In this document: one piece after another, positions 21,050-33,870 of the stretch
Layout: each line of letters opens with the position of its first letter
Position numbering within the stretch: the first letter of the stretch is position 1
From: Humulus lupulus
Taxonomy: Eukaryota; Streptophyta; Magnoliopsida; Rosales; Cannabaceae
Assembly: GCF_963169125.1 (NCBI RefSeq)
Contig: NC_084802.1
Span: 40,694,607 to 40,758,606, forward strand
DNA: 64,000 nt
Direction: 5' to 3'
Made by a program: the position numbers and the translations under genes
The notes under the pieces: model-generated
Databases searched by the model: none
Told to the model about the DNA's origin: nothing
The model's input: only the letters and a program-made list of their open reading frames with translations

Positions 21050-21734
21050 GGGTGAAGAGAGACCTCGCCAAATTCTGTTGATATCACAATGACATAGGCC
21101 ATAATAATAATGATAATCGTCAACTAAAGGATGAGATTAAGACTCTCATCCAGGCTGAACCGTTACCTCAGTATGCCCGAAACTTAGTAATTCCCAATCA
21201 GCTAGCCGACAACATATTCACCCAGTTTCGGAGAATCCGGTCGGTCAACCTAGGGCTCAACCAAATCAGGGGAACCAAATTGTCCCCCTCCAATAGAAAG
21301 GGGGGGGGGGGGGATATAACCACTATCGCCGGAGGACCCCACATAGAAGGTACGAGCAATATGGCCTAGATAAGGAACATACAGAAGTTAAAAACCTACA
21401 ATGGTACTGAATTCATTCCAGAGCAAAGGTTATCAAAACAACATCAGTTGGAGAAACAACCAATTATTTTCATGCAAGAGGACACTAGCCACGTCCAGTT
21501 CCCGCACAATGATCGCTGGTGATAATCATTCAGCTAGCCAATTGAAGAATGCGGAGGATATTGGTTGATAATGGGATCTCGGTAAACGTGCTATTCAGAT
21601 ATACCCTAGAAAAGATGGGGTTGTCCGGGACCGATCTTAAGGCGACCTCGATGACCCTATACAGATTCTCAGGAAAAGGAACAACAGCCATAGGGACGAT
21701 CAGACTCGTAGTTACGCTAGGGGATGATACACGA
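21050..21734 (+). pseudogene. Tat-2 CCHC-like motif and protease, cut by Tek-B
   Basis: At 21070-21130 a decayed FC-x-YHNDIGH motif resembles the C/H-rich gag end of Tat elements, with a stop replacing a residue. A 14-base G run lies at 21300-21313. The protease starts about 21540 with ILVDNGISVNVL, where DNG stands at the active aspartate, and runs to GDDTR at 21734, where Tek-B begins. The rest of the protease, including the expected ILGR motif, is missing beyond Tek-B. Confidence 0.7.
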
Positions 21735-22284
21735 TGTAATGACCCAAATTTCCTAATAATTTTTAGGACCTTGATTAGGAGGCCGGGAGGGCCATAATTG
21801 ATTTATTATCCCATTAAATGATTATATGCATGTGTTATGTGAACTATATTATTATATGATGATAAATGCATGCATGTGGGTCCACATTTCATGACAGGGG
21901 CATTTTGGTAATTTGGCCCGTTGAGGGCATAATTGTGTATTTTCATGCATGTTGATGAAATATTGATGAGGCCACATTATAATGTGGATTTTTTTGAGCT
22001 TTTCGGCATGAGACGATCTTTTAATGCAGGTTAGCGGTTTGGTCATAACAGGGCTGATTGCGGGGCTCGGGGCGAGTCTCGGTGTAATTTGGTGATTAGA
22101 ACGTTGCCAGGAATTAAAGGGTAATGGGATATGATTTATTAGCATTTGATAATATTGGGAATAACGAGAATTGGAGGGCGTTAATTATGATTAACGAGAT
22201 AGGCGGGAAAGGACGATTTTGCCCTTGGAGGTTGTTTAGGGTTTTAATTAGGCTTAGGGGAAATATGGTCTTTTCACCATAAGG

Positions 22285-22296
22285 ATAAATATAACC
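22285..22296 (+). promoter_or_regulatory. TATA box of the Tek-B LTR
   Basis: ATAAATATAACC lies about 190 bases before the first splice-donor-like site. Equivalent A/T boxes stand at the same place in Tek-C (ATTTATATGAC) and Tek-I on the minus strand. Confidence 0.45.
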
Positions 22297-23496
22297 ATTG
22301 AAGGCTATAGAAACCTTCCAAAACAGAGCATTTAACTTTCTTCTCCTGTACACCCTTTTCTTCTCCTTTTCTCCTTGAATTTTTTAGCTTAATTTGAGGA
22401 ACCAAGCTATGGAATTGGACCTTGATGGCTTAGGGTTGTGTTCCACCATTGAAGAGGGTTCTATACTGAGCTTGAGGTAAGGTTCTAGCCATTAAAACTC
22501 TGTTTTCGTACTCTGTTTTCTTTTGGATTTCAACTGGATTTTCAAGGTTGATATTGAGGATTGATAAGAGTTTTTGGCAAGGGTTGTTTGGGTTATGATG
22601 CGTAGGACTTGTGTATATGGTATTTGGGTTCATTTGGGAGTTTGAATGAGGTTTGGAAGCTTGTTTTTTAGGTTGGAAATGGAGGAGTCGAAGGATGGAA
22701 AAACCAGGGTTTTCAACCCTGGTTATAGCACTACAGCGCTAGCCAGGGGCATTCTGCCCTGCTTGTAGCGCTAGGGCGCTAGGGGGGTAGCATTGTAGTG
22801 CTACCCTAATTTTCCAGTTTCCTATTTTAAGCACTTTTGAGGGTTTTTGGCTCGGGGTTTCAATTCCTAAGGCTCAGGATCAAATCTACTCACCGTTTGG
22901 GTACTATTCGAAGTCTCAGGAGTGAGGTTTACCTTTTTATGGTTGATTTTCATTAATGGGGGTTATATTTGGTTATGACTAGGTGACCGCTAAGGAATCA
23001 AAGGGCCGATCGTTCTCAAGGAACGTTTTTAACGTATTTCTCGCTCGAACCAGAGGTAAGAAAACTGCACCCCATATGTGACATGCATGGTTTTTGATGT
23101 GGCATGTTGAATGCTCTATCTGTATATCTGGAATGCATACCAAATGCTTGGAAATTTGCTATCTATGAATGGTACTGACTTATTAGTCAGAATCGAAAAT
23201 TGTGTCAGTACTAACTGTGAAATTGTGACTTACTAGTCTAGTTTGGCAGTAGTACCGAGCACTGGTCGTATGGTATTGGCTTATGATTCAAGAACAGTAT
23301 TTGCGTGTTAAACGCAAGCCAAAAAGATTAGATCTAATCGACATAGGCATTTTCATCATAAGCATGAAATGCTTGACCGACCTTAAGCTCGATGAAAACT
23401 AAAAGCGCTTGTCTAGTCTAAAGGCTAGTTATTTAGAGCCAGAGACAGAAAGGCTAAGGTGACCTACACATCACATGGCTAGGAGGGTATGGGACT

Positions 23497-24051
23497 TCAG
23501 AGATAGACTTATCAGTTATCTACACAGAGATGGACTTATCAGTTATCTAATCGAGATGGACTGATCAGTCATTTGACCGAGATAGACTTATCAGTCATCT
23601 GACCGAGATATACTTATCAGTCATCTGACCGAGATAGACTTATCAGTCATCTGACCGAGATAGACTTATCATTCATCTAATCGAGATGGGTTTATTAGTC
23701 ATCTAACCGAGATAGACTTATCAGTCATCTAATCGATATGGACAAACCAGTCATCTAATCGAGATGGACTTATCAGTAATCTAACCGAGATAGACTTATC
23801 AGTCATTTGACCGAGATAGACTTATTAGTCATCTAATCGAGATGGAATTATCAGTCATCTGACCGAGATAGACTTATCAGTCATCTAACCGAGATAGAAT
23901 TATCAATCATCTAATCGAGATAGACTTATTAGTCATCTATTTAGAGAGTGACTTATTAGTCAACTATTCAGAGAGACTTATTAGTCGTTTACTTCAGAGA
24001 GAATTATTAGTCATCTACCTCAGAGCGAGAGACGTATTAGTCATCTACTCG
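23497..24051 (+). repeat. 26-base minisatellite in the Tek-B LTR (about 21 units)
   Basis: Units read GAGATAGACTTATCAGTCAT plus CTGACC, with drift to CTAATC and shorter forms at the right end. I count about 21. Central units are nearly identical, marginal ones diverge. No protein frame is maintained. Confidence 0.93.
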
Positions 24052-24578
24052 AAGAACAGGACTCCAAAAATATTTATTTGTACCTGCTTGCATGCATGAG
24101 TAGGGTTATTACTGCTAGGCATTCCTATTAAGACTTAGTAACATGTTATTACTTGTTCATGATCATATTGAGTTTTCTTGCTGAGCTTCGGCTCACGGGT
24201 GCTATGTGGTGCAGGTAAAGGCAAAAGAAAACTGGACCATTCTTGAGTTGGAGAGCTTAGGTGACGAAGTGTACATATGCAGCTGCTCGACCGCCACGAC
24301 TGAGGGTTTAAAGAGGAACTAGGGTTAAACCCTATTTTAACGCTTAGATTGGCTGGTTGTAAATATTTTGTTGTAATTAACCTTTAAATTATATTTTTGG
24401 GATCCCAGCGTATACAGTAAATGTTTTAGTGAAACGTTGTGTCTTAACCAAAATTTTTAACCCTAAACCACTAATCATACTTAGTTTCACGATTATGGCC
24501 AAATGACTCGATTAGCGAGTTTAGCACTGTTTAAAATGCACACCGTAACGGTCCCTGGGTAGTAGGACATTACAGCTT

Positions 24579-24589
24579 TGTATCAGAGC
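24579..24589 (+). promoter_or_regulatory. Primer-binding site of Tek-B (tRNA-Met type, decayed)
   Basis: TTGTATCAGAGC stands where TGGTATCAGAGC is expected, four bases after the LTR. The following GAGCCAAGGTT matches the Tek-H leader after its second primer site. Confidence 0.75.
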
Positions 24590-25074
24590 GAGCCAAGGTT
24601 ACGGGTTCATGAGACAAGTTGCGCATGTACACTCGTCACTAAAGATAACTTCACTCAAGGTATGGTAACTATTTATGTAGTTATGTGCTTAACTGCTTAA
24701 ATGGAATGTAAATGCTTTACTTGCACATTGTACCAGGGAGCATGAGATTCTGATAGAGCCTGAATCTTGACTATTAATGTGATTATATGATTACATGCTC
24801 CGTGAATGTATATAAATGTGATATTTTCATGCTGGAGTTGGAAGCATGAGGTGTATGTTGGAAGAGCAGGGATTATGAGTGATGTATAAATGCTATGGGC
24901 ATGTTTTTAGCACTGTAGCGGTTTGTGATTGTAGTGTGGTATGATTGTTTCTATGGGGAAAGCTCTTGTTCTTCACCTGCCCCTCAGAATTTCTAGTAGG
25001 TGTTTACAGATATGCAATTAAGATTGTAGAGGCAAGAGGAAGAGATCAGGTGTTTGAAGCAATAGCGGAACCTG
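24590..25074 (+). other. Untranslated leader of Tek-B
   Basis: No supported ORF; joins the primer site to gag. An ORF at 24945-25133 has no recognisable domain. Confidence 0.6.
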
Positions 25075-25971
25075 TTGGGGAACACCTCTTCCTTTGTTAT
25101 GCCAGGAGTGACACCAGTTTTGGCTCAGCCTAGGCTTGAGAACAGGTGGGAATTTCTCTGTGGAAGATTCCAGGAGTATTACCCTCTAGTCTTTGAGGGA
25201 GGCCTAGATCCATTCAGAGCTGAGCAATGGATGTGCATGATCAATTCCATTATCGACAGTATGAGGCTGGTAGTTCACGATAGGGTGACCTGTGCTACAT
25301 ATGTATTGCAGGATGATGCCCAGACATGGTGGGAAGTAATATCCAAGACACGAGACACAATTGTGATGGAATGGAAAGAATTTAGGCAGCTGTTCAATGA
25401 GAGATATTATTGCGATGGAGCCAAGACTGCTAAGATGAATGAGTTTCTGAACCTTGTTCAAGGAAATGCAACAGTAACCGAGTATGTTTACAAATTTGAT
25501 GGGTTGGCGAAGTTTGCTTTTGATATGGTGCCCACAAATGTAACTCAGAAAGAAAGGTTTATTCAGGGATTGAATCCCATAATAGTTGAGGACGTTAGAG
25601 TCTCCCCAGTGCATGAAACCTCCACCTACGCTCTGGTGTTGCTGTTGAGAGCACAGGAAATGAGAAGAAGAGTGCCAGAGTGCATGGAGCTCAGGCAGTG
25701 ATACCTCCATTTATTGGAGCGAGCAAGAAAAAGATCTGGAGGACTTATCCAAAATGTGTCTAGTGAAAGAGACGTCATCTGGTAGAATGTCGAGAAAAGG
25801 CATATATTGCATGTGGAATGGTTGGGCATTTCATGAAGGATTATCCAAGGCGAGAGACAGATGAGCAAAAAGGGATGGATAGCTCGGCTCCAGCTCGAGT
25901 ATTCATTCCGAAGCAGTTAGAGTCAGAGACTGAGACTGAAACTGAGGCTGGTTCCTCAGGGGTAGCAAGTT
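25075..25971 (+). pseudogene. Tek-B gag with decayed zinc knuckle
   Basis: An open 208-codon segment (25075-25701) carries the retrotransposon gag core: ENRWEFLCGRFQEYYPLVFEG, AEQWMCMINSIID, ATYVLQDDAQTWWE and FNERYYCDGAKTAKMNEFLN. It is closely alike to the Tek-H gag. After a stop, a second segment has CREKAYIACGMVGHFMKDYP, a CCHC knuckle missing cysteines, and a serine/glutamate-rich end at 25971. It would form the particle and bind RNA in an intact element. Confidence 0.8.
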
Positions 25972-26829
25972 AGCTTTCTAGTTTTGATTTTTGTATTGTG
26001 CTGACTGATTTTGGTGCCAGATTGTTCTTTGCTTGTTGCATATAGAGAAGCATAGAGTTGTTATGCAGATTGCATGATTATGTGGTGATGAGTTAGGTTA
26101 TGGTGGAAAAGACTCATCAGTTGTTTTGATAAAGTGGTTATGACTGACTTCAATATGATCCAGGATTTTGATTGGTTAACCAAGTGTGGGGGAATGGTAG
26201 ATTGCAAGGAAAGGATAGTAATCCTTGAGTTTGAGAGTAGGAAACCCTTGTGGTAGTTGGTACTATGCATGAATTTTGTATGCTGATGACATCTATATTC
26301 AGAGCTAGAGATCTATTGCAGGAGGATGCATAGAACTCTTAGCTAGTGTGGTGGATACCACTTAGGTTGTGCTAGTGGGATCAGGATAGACTGGATTAGT
26401 TTGTGAGTTCTGGATGTATCTCCAGGGGTTTTGCCAGGGTTACCTTTATATAAAGAGATTAATGGTGATTGGATTGGTGACAGGGATGGAATCAGGTCTA
26501 GGGCACTATATTTAACGGCTTCAACAAAGTTGTAAGAACTAAAGGCTCAGTTATTGAGTAAGATAGTATTCTCCGAGGTGGATCTTTGATCTTGTTATTA
26601 CCAGCTAGAGATCAGGGAGAAAGATATGCAGAAAATTGCTGTTATATTAGATAAGGGCACTGGGAGTGCTGAGTTATGTTTTGAGGATTTTATTAATGCC
26701 AAGTTGTTTTTATGGATTAGATGAACAGAGTTTTCAAGGATTATCTGAATTGGGTTTGTGATCGTCTTGATCGACGATGTTGTGGTATATTCCCAGTTTT
26801 TATGGATTAGATGAACAGAGTATTCAAGG
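25972..26829 (+). pseudogene. Tek-B protease and RT fragments
   Basis: Scraps only: near 26130-26250 a protease-like GLD-type stretch, from 26490 ASTKL and QLEIREKDMQKIAV of RT, and at about 26758 VLIDDVVVYS, the RT catalytic box with both aspartates. A 35-base phrase (GTTTTTATGGATTAGATGAA and on) occurs at 26706 and again at 26796, so the end is locally rearranged. Many stops. Confidence 0.6.
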
Positions 26830-27532
26830 ATGAAGGTAACAAGGTCGCCCATGAAGACAACATTGATCCAAGATTAGGCGAAGATAGGTCTGAGCTCCAA
26901 GCATTGGAATAGCTCGAGGAAATCAGTATCGACCCAAAAGTACCTTCAAGGGCGGTAAGAGTTGGAAAAAATCTTGGAATTGAAAGGAAGAAAGAGCTAG
27001 TCGAGTTTTTGAGAAATAACCTGGACATCTTTGTCTGGTCACATAATGTATACTTTAAATCTGGACAGGAATGTGCCTACAAAGGTACATAAACGAGGTT
27101 TTTGGGGAAGAAGCGATCAAAAGCTTTAGAAGAAGAAGTAGCTCACATACTTAAGTGTGGATTCATCAGGGAAGCAAAATATCTGACCTAACCCTGTTTT
27201 GGTCCCAAAGCCCAGTGGAAAGTGGAGAACTTGCATTGACTTCTACAACCACAATAAGGCATGTCCTAAGGATTGTTTTCCAGTAACTCGAATCAATCAG
27301 TTGGTAGACGTAACAATTGGTCATGAGCTAATGTTTGTCATGGACGCATATTCTGGATATAACCAGATCGCGATGAATCATGTAGACCAAGAGCACAGTA
27401 GCTTCATGACCGAGCATAATGAATATTGTCACAAGGTTTTTCCATTCAGGCTGAAGAATGTCGGTGCAACGTACCAACGGCTAGTCAAAAAAATGTTCGT
27501 TAATCAGATTGGGAAAAACTTGGAAGTGTATG
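26830..27532 (+). pseudogene. Tat-2 protease-RT linker and RT N-terminal half
   Basis: The linker has the acidic DPRLGEDRSELQALE pattern of Tat pol followed by VGKNLGIERKKELVEFLRNN. RT begins near 27199 with VPKPSGKWRTCIDF, then FVMDAYSGYNQIAM (motif with catalytic aspartate) and KNVGATYQRLVKKMF. It ends in the middle of the YVDD box: the bases for Y and V precede the Tek-C insertion and DD follow at 30282. Stops occur at 26910 and 27186. Confidence 0.82.
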
Positions 27533-30276
27533 TGTAACGCCCCAACTCCTGGGACCGTTACGGTGTGCCTTGTAAGCAGTGCTAAACCCGCTAATCGAGT
27601 CATTTGGCAAAAATCGTGAACTAAGTATGATTAGCGGTTTAGGGATTAAAAACTTTGGTTACGATGTAACGTTTCACTAGAACGTTTAATATATACATTG
27701 GGATCCCGAAAATATAAATTTCAGAGTTTATTTTAGAAAATGTTTACAACAGGTTGTTCTAAGCGGCAAAACAGGGTTCAATCCTAGTTCCACTTTAAAC
27801 CTCAGCCGTGGTAGACGAGCAGCTGCATATGTACACGTCATCACCTAATCTCTCCAACTCAAGGACTATCCAACTTCCTCTTGCCTTTACCTGGACCACG
27901 TAGCACCGGTGAGCCAAAGCCCAGCAAGAAAACACAATCCAACATGATATAATATCAACAGATAACATGACGTAATATCATCAGATAACATGATATAATA
28001 TCAACAGATAACATGGTATAATACCAACATATAACATGATATAATATCAACAGTAATTGTAACAGCCATTCAGGACCAACGGTCCATACAGATAGGTGGC
28101 AGTAGCCAAAAGTCACAATAATGAGCATCGCTCCCTCTAGCCATGTGACAATAGGGTCACCAGGGCTTAACTGACAAGTGATCCTTTCATAAGTTTGATT
28201 AGAACAGGTGCATGGTGATTGGTCACCAACATAACCTTCCTCACGACTCTAGAGTCGAAACTATGGACAACGTCCCTTAGCCATGTGACAAACAGTCACC
28301 GGGGTCATATACCTTGGCTATAGTCATCTGGTCGTAAACCAGGCAAGCGCTTATAAGTTCTTCGACCCTAGGGTCGGTCTAGCATTAATGCCATAGAGCC
28401 ATTCAATGTGTGATTCTCGACTTTAGAGTCGGTCCCTGACTAGTCAGTGCCATACACAAGCAAGTCATGCCACCAATCGTATACCACATGTTCAATATCC
28501 ATAAACAAGGTATTTAGCATGCTTACTAAACAGATACCAGTACAATTTGGACCATGCACAATCACAGTGGCTCAAGCTCTGAACAATATCATACCCAGTA
28601 TACAAAGCATGTCCTAATCACATGTCTCTCATGCATCATATGCAATATATCCAGCAATCCAACATGCTCCAATAACAGCCATGCATGTCACGTTTAATAG
28701 TCAACCAACATGCATCAAGAATATCCATGCATGTTATACATAATAATCAACCGACATGCATCAATGATAACCACGCATATCATACTCAGTAATCAACCAA
28801 CATGCATCATAATAGCCATGCATGTCATACTCAATAATCAACCAACATGCATCATAATAGCCATGCATGTCTCATGCACACAGGGTGCAGTTTTCTTACC
28901 TCAAAGTCGAGCTAGAACGATTTGAAGAACGACCCTTGAGAACGATCAACCTTTAGTCCTTTAGCGGTCTCCTAGTCATAACCAAATATAAGATACCATC
29001 AATAAAAATGGTCAACATAAGTTTCCAAACCAATATCTAGCCTCTGGGACATCAATCCCCACTTAACCGGGTACTAGGATCAACCCCGAGGCCTATGGTA
29101 AGCATCCCTAGGCTTAAAACACAATTTTGGTCAAATCTGCCCTGATGGGCCGCGAATCACCACATCCATGCCGCGGCTCATCACCCTGACAAAGGAATTT
29201 CTGCCTCAAAAGACACCTTAGGCCGCGGCACACAAAAGCCAGGCCGCGGCTCATTACCCAGATCAGCCAAAAATCAGCAACGCACCAACTCGACCTCCCC
29301 TGCATATTCCCCTAGAACCAAGCCTTCAAATCAACTCAAAACCTCTTCCAAACACTCATTTAAACCTCCAAACATCACCCATAACTCCCCCTCATCAAAA
29401 CCCAAGTTCCCAAACTCAAGAACTTCCATTAATTCCAATTAATCACTAAGAATACACAAGCTGAAATCTTAAACTAAAACAGAGTATAAACCAGGAACTA
29501 ATGGTTGAAACTTACCTCAAATCCGAGTTTGAACCTCCTTCAATGGCTAAACCAAACTCCTAAGCTTCCACCTTTAATTTCCTAGCTTAACTCCTCAATT
29601 GGGCTCTCAAAAATCCAAAGGAAAGAGTGAAGGAAACCTTGTACGGGAGAGAAAGGGAGATATGAGGATAGGCTCTGTTTTGGTTATGTATTTTCTACAG
29701 CCTTTAAGTCATATAAATCCTTAAGGTCAAAAGACCATAATGCCCTTAATCCAAATAAACCCCTTTAAAAGCTTCCAAGGGTAAAACCGTCCTTTTCCGC
29801 CTATCTCGTTAATTATAATTAACGCTCTCCAATTCCCGCTATTCTCAATATTCCCAATTACCAATAAATCATATCCCATTACCCTTTAATTCCCGGTAAT
29901 GCTCTAATCATTAAATTCACCCCGAGACTAACCCCGAGCCCCGAACTTAAACCCGTTATGACTAGACCGAACACTTACATCTCATGATCGTCTCATGTCG
30001 ATAGCTCGAACCAATCCACCTTATAATGTGGCTACATTAATTAATCACAATCACGCACCCAAAATATACAATTATGCCCACAGGGGCCAAATTACCAAAT
30101 TACCAAATTACTCTCATAATTAACATATGAGCCCATATGCATGCATTCACCATCATATAATAATATAATCCACGTAAACATGCATATAATCATTAAATGC
30201 TATAATAAATCAATTATGGCCCTCCCGGCCTCCTAATCAAGGTCCTAAACCTTATTAGGAAATTTGGGGCATTACA
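27533..30276 (-). repeat. Tek-C: solo chromovirus LTR in the Tat-2 RT
   Basis: On the plus strand it starts TGTAACGCCCC and ends GGGGCATTACA; five bases GTATG stand on both sides (27528-27532 and 30277-30281). No internal domain remains, so it arose by recombination between the two LTRs of a complete element. On the minus strand it matches the Tek-B and Tek-I LTRs (AATTTCCTAATAAGG start, GGAGGCCGGGAGGGCC). It contains CCGCGG-rich repeats at 29148-29260 and splice-donor-like sites at 29515 and 28899. Confidence 0.95.
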
Positions 30277-30281
30277 GTATG

Positions 30282-31145
30282 TTGATGATATTCTTATTAA
30301 ATCAAAGACTCCTAGTAGCCATGTATGTGGCTTGGAATAATGTTTTAGCGTGCTAAGGAAATATTACATGAAGCTAAATCCCCAGAAATGCACCTTTGGG
30401 GTTTCGTCGGGAAATTTTTTGGGCTTCATAGTCAACACGAGGGGGATATGGGCGAACCCAGAGAAGATCATGTCGTTATTAGAAATGCCTTCACCTAGGT
30501 TGCACAAAGAAGTACAAAGCTGAATTAGGAAAGTGGCAGCCCTAAATCACTTCGTTTCAAAATCGACTGACAAGTGTCTCCCGTTCTACAACTTACTCAA
30601 GGGAAAAAGAAAGTTTGAATGGACTGAAGAATGCGAGCATGCATTTCAGAATCTGAAAACTCTCCTTATTGAACCCCTTATATTGTTAAAACCAGCAGCC
30701 AGAGAATGTTTGTTCTTATATCTAGTTGTGGCAGAAAATACGGTCACCGTCATATTAGTTCGAGAAGAAAATCGAGCACAGAAACCAATGTAGTACTACA
30801 TAGTAAAGTCTTCTGGGATTTGAGTCTAGATATCCTTTAATAGAAAAACTCACGTTCTACTTGATCTTGGCCTCGAGAAAACTCAGACCGTATTTCTAGC
30901 CCCACACTATCCATGACTTAACTGATCAACCTTTAAGGAAGGTCTTGCAAAAGTCTGAAACATTTTCTTAAGTGGGCCATCGAACCCAGCTAGTTCGAGA
31001 TATTGTATTTGCCACGCACAACAGTCAAGAGTCAAGTACTCATTGATTTTGTGGCAGGATGCATAGGTTTTCAAGACGAGCCAATGAGAGAACCAGTGCA
31101 AGAGTTGTGGAAACTCTTCGTTGATGGATTTTCTAACGAAAACGG
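30282..31145 (+). pseudogene. Tat-2 RT C-terminal part, first RNase H, start of second RNase H
   Basis: Resumes the RT right at DDILIKSK and continues with NPQKCTFGVSSGNFLGFIV and the thumb (NHFVSKSTDKCLPFYNLLKG). The first, gypsy-type RNase H follows (LFLYLVVAENTVTVILVREEN). The second begins at about 31110 with LFVDGFSNENG and is cut by LTR-M. Stops at 30337, 30521 and 30791 and several after 30800. Confidence 0.8.
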
Positions 31146-33304
31146 TGTTAGGAACGAGTTTCCTAATACACCGCGGAATGGTGGTGTATTGGTCCAGTGT
31201 ACAAGAAATTTTTTTGTAACATATTTAAACTACCTTTAAATATGCAGATCCATTAACATACATACATTAATCATAAGTAAGAAAATAATAGAAAACATAC
31301 CTCTTGGTGCCTATCAAGTGTCATTGCCATCTTTTCGTAATTTGAACAAACTTCCTATCCAAGTTGCTCCTAGGTACTCACACCAAGATCTTCCACAACG
31401 TTCTCTACACCGCAAAAAGTGTGTGGGCACTTAGAGAATAAATGATGGTAAATTTCTAATTCTACTTGATGTACTCAACACACAAGTTCAAGATAATAGG
31501 CTTGAGATTAGTTCTGTATCTTTTTTAGTGAGAGATAGAAAAGTATCGTTCCTTTCTTTAGAGCGAATAATTGAGTTTCTTGAGTATTCTGTTTATTTTC
31601 TGATAAGTCCAACTTAAAAAGAAAATATTCAAATTTTAAAAAATAAATCTGTAGCCAATTTACAATTTATCTTTTAATTAATTAATTATCTTATTAATGA
31701 AAATATCCAAAAACTAACTTTTGAATTTTCCATTAATTAATTAATTAAATAAATAAAATTAAAAAATCTATCCCTGAAAATCTGTGCAGTACACGTCGCA
31801 CAGAGTCCATGGACTGTGTGTGGCCGTGTACCACCCTATATTTTAGGAATATTTGATTTTTCCATAATTATTTAATTATTTATTCAAACTACATTGTCAG
31901 ATAAAAATCTAACAACTTGATAATTAATTCAAAATCTTTTTAACTAATTATCAAATATAATTAATTATTTAATGCTATTTAATTAATTCTACCAATTAAT
32001 TAAAACCAATTTAAATTAAATAATAATTTCAAAATTAAATATTTAATTTATTATAATTTCAAAAATTATAATTAATATAATTTCGAAAATAAATTTAATT
32101 ATTTAATATAATTTTGATAATTACATAATAATTAAATATTAATTAACTTTGTTAATTACAAATAATTTGTAATTAATTAATTAATCACTATTATCACATA
32201 ATTGCATATTTGGCCCGAAGAACAAATTTCTTCTTAAATATGTCTTTCAACCATTTTCCCTTTATATCAACTCTTGCCTTGAATAATGTTGATAGAGCCG
32301 CTGTGGGGACCTATGGACCTATAATTCCAAGCTCCAATAAATTTGAGATTATTAATTAAACTCGTTAATTAAATAATCTTAATTTATTAATCTCATGATT
32401 ACTCCATTATAAATATGAGATGCACTCTTGTAATTATTGACATTTCATTTACTGAGTACTTTATAAAATAAAGCATCCATTGATATAATCATTATATACA
32501 AATTAACCCTCTAATAGTGGTTCATAATTAATTGGGAATAAAATAACGTTTTACCCTTTTAATTATATATTGTTTACTTAAGTACCATTGACTTTACTAG
32601 TGAATGTTAATTAATAACTAAATTATGAATTTGAGCTCAATAACCTTTCAGTCCCTAAAGTCAACCTTTACGAGAACCCTTATTCAATCTCTTATGAGAA
32701 GGTATAGATTCCATATATGTATACTATGTCCCTAGCCATTTACATTAATGAGTTCCCAAAACAAAAGTTTCCAGCCTGATCATTCTAACAGACCCTAACG
32801 AGTGAATCAAAGAACTCATATAACATAAACAGGAGTTCATAGTAACTTCAGGATTAAGATTGATTTCTATATGATCATTAGTTGATATATTTAATTAATA
32901 CTTTGAAACGGTATTTAACTAAGTATTAATAAACATATCTGGTCCAGTTCTATATATTCTCTAATATATAAAGTACCTCCACAAAAGTGTCCTACTACAC
33001 TAGTGATCTGGATCTAGATCACATGTATTCATAATACTAGTGGACCGTACTTGCAGTAATTAATCTAAAGATTCCATAACTTTATTTTACTGCGGACTAT
33101 TCAAGTTCATTTATCTTAAATGCAATCCTCCCGTATCAATACGTGGTTGAGATCACATATATGAACTTATGAGTTTTTCTGATATTTACTTAATATTATC
33201 ATAGAATAATATAGTCCATAAAATATATGCATAACAAATTCTATTTATTTATATTTCTTAAAACAATGTCTACTACATATGCTTTTAGGGCACAATTCCC
33301 AACA
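31146..33304 (-). repeat. LTR-M: solo LTR, probably Ty1/copia, in the Tat-2 second RNase H
   Basis: Starts TGTTAGGAAC and ends AATTCCCAACA, with AACGG on both sides (31141-31145 and 33305-33309). On the minus strand it reads TGTTGGGAATTGTGCC, the style of many plant copia LTRs. It is very AT-rich with no ORF. The same family recurs inverted at 57967-58715. Superfamily is a guess because no internal domain is present. Confidence 0.85.
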
Positions 33305-33309
33305 AACGG

Positions 33310-33870
33310 ATTCAAAGCTGGGAAAATTATGATCTCACCTGAGGGACATCGATTCCATACTACCTGGAGGTTCGGGTTCGGAGCATCCAAAAATGAAGCA
33401 GAGTACGAAGCTCTAGTCACAGGATTACTGGTGGAAAAGGAACTAAATGCAAATGCGATCTAGTGTTATAGTGATTCACAACTCGTGGTTAATCAGATAT
33501 TGGGAGAATATCAAGCTCGGGGTATCAAAAAGGCGACTTGTCTAGTTAAGGTTAAAAGTGAGCTATCTGAGTTTGAGTTCTGCTCCATTGAGCAAGTACC
33601 TTGTGAGTAGAATTCGAATGCTGATGCCTTAGCCCAACTTGCCACCACCAAAAAAGCGGATACATTAAACGTGGTCCCAGTGGAGTTCTTAGAGCAACCA
33701 AGAATAACAGAAGAACCGGTTGAGGTTGGAGTAATTGACACAAAACTGACCTGGATAACCCCCATAGTGGAATATCTCACAACCGGTAAACTACCAAATG
33801 AAATAAAGGACACAAGAAAATTGATATATCAAGTCCCAATGTATGTTATGGTTGAGGTAATTCTATACTA
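33310..33870 (+). pseudogene. Tat-2 second (archaeal-type) RNase H and connection domain
   Basis: Continues the frame broken by LTR-M: ISPEGHRFHTTWRFGF, NEAEYEALVTGL (catalytic glutamate), then after a stop CYSDSQLVVNQILGEY (catalytic aspartate) and NSNADALAQLATT (last aspartate). The four acidic residues of the family are thus visible, spread over two segments with stops at 33461 and 33608. A second RNase H is a known mark of Tat elements. A linker with TWITPIVEYL leads to integrase. Confidence 0.82.

Larger units (their letters stand above)
21735..24574 (+). repeat. 5' LTR of Tek-B
   Basis: Starts TGTAATGACC and ends GGACATTACA, giving a terminal inverted TGTAATG/CATTACA. The start is alike to the inverted ends of Tek-C, Tek-F and Tek-I. 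It contains a TATA box, three splice-donor-like sites (22477, 23056, 24214), an AGCGCT-rich block (22732-22805) and a large 26-base minisatellite. Confidence 0.88.
21735..26829 (+). mobile_element. Tek-B: chromovirus (Tekay/Del type), 3'-truncated
   Basis: A 2,840-base 5' LTR, a tRNA-Met-type primer site, gag, a decayed zinc knuckle and fragments of protease and RT follow in order on the plus strand. The element stops in RT at about 26829 and Tat-2 sequence resumes at a different point of the protease-RT linker, so a deletion removed the 3' part of Tek-B and part of Tat-2 together. No right-hand duplication exists. Sequence decay is heavy. Confidence 0.8.

Noticed and set aside
22430..22633. 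Minus-strand ORF in the Tek-B LTR
   Set aside because: Antisense to the LTR leader, without domain; not kept in Tek-C or Tek-I.
23497..24051. CRISPR-like array
   Set aside because: The 26-base units are contiguous without spacers, in a plant LTR; it is a minisatellite.
31146..33304. Helitron or DNA transposon
   Set aside because: TG/CA ends, five-base duplication and a second family member point to an LTR; no terminal hairpin or transposase.
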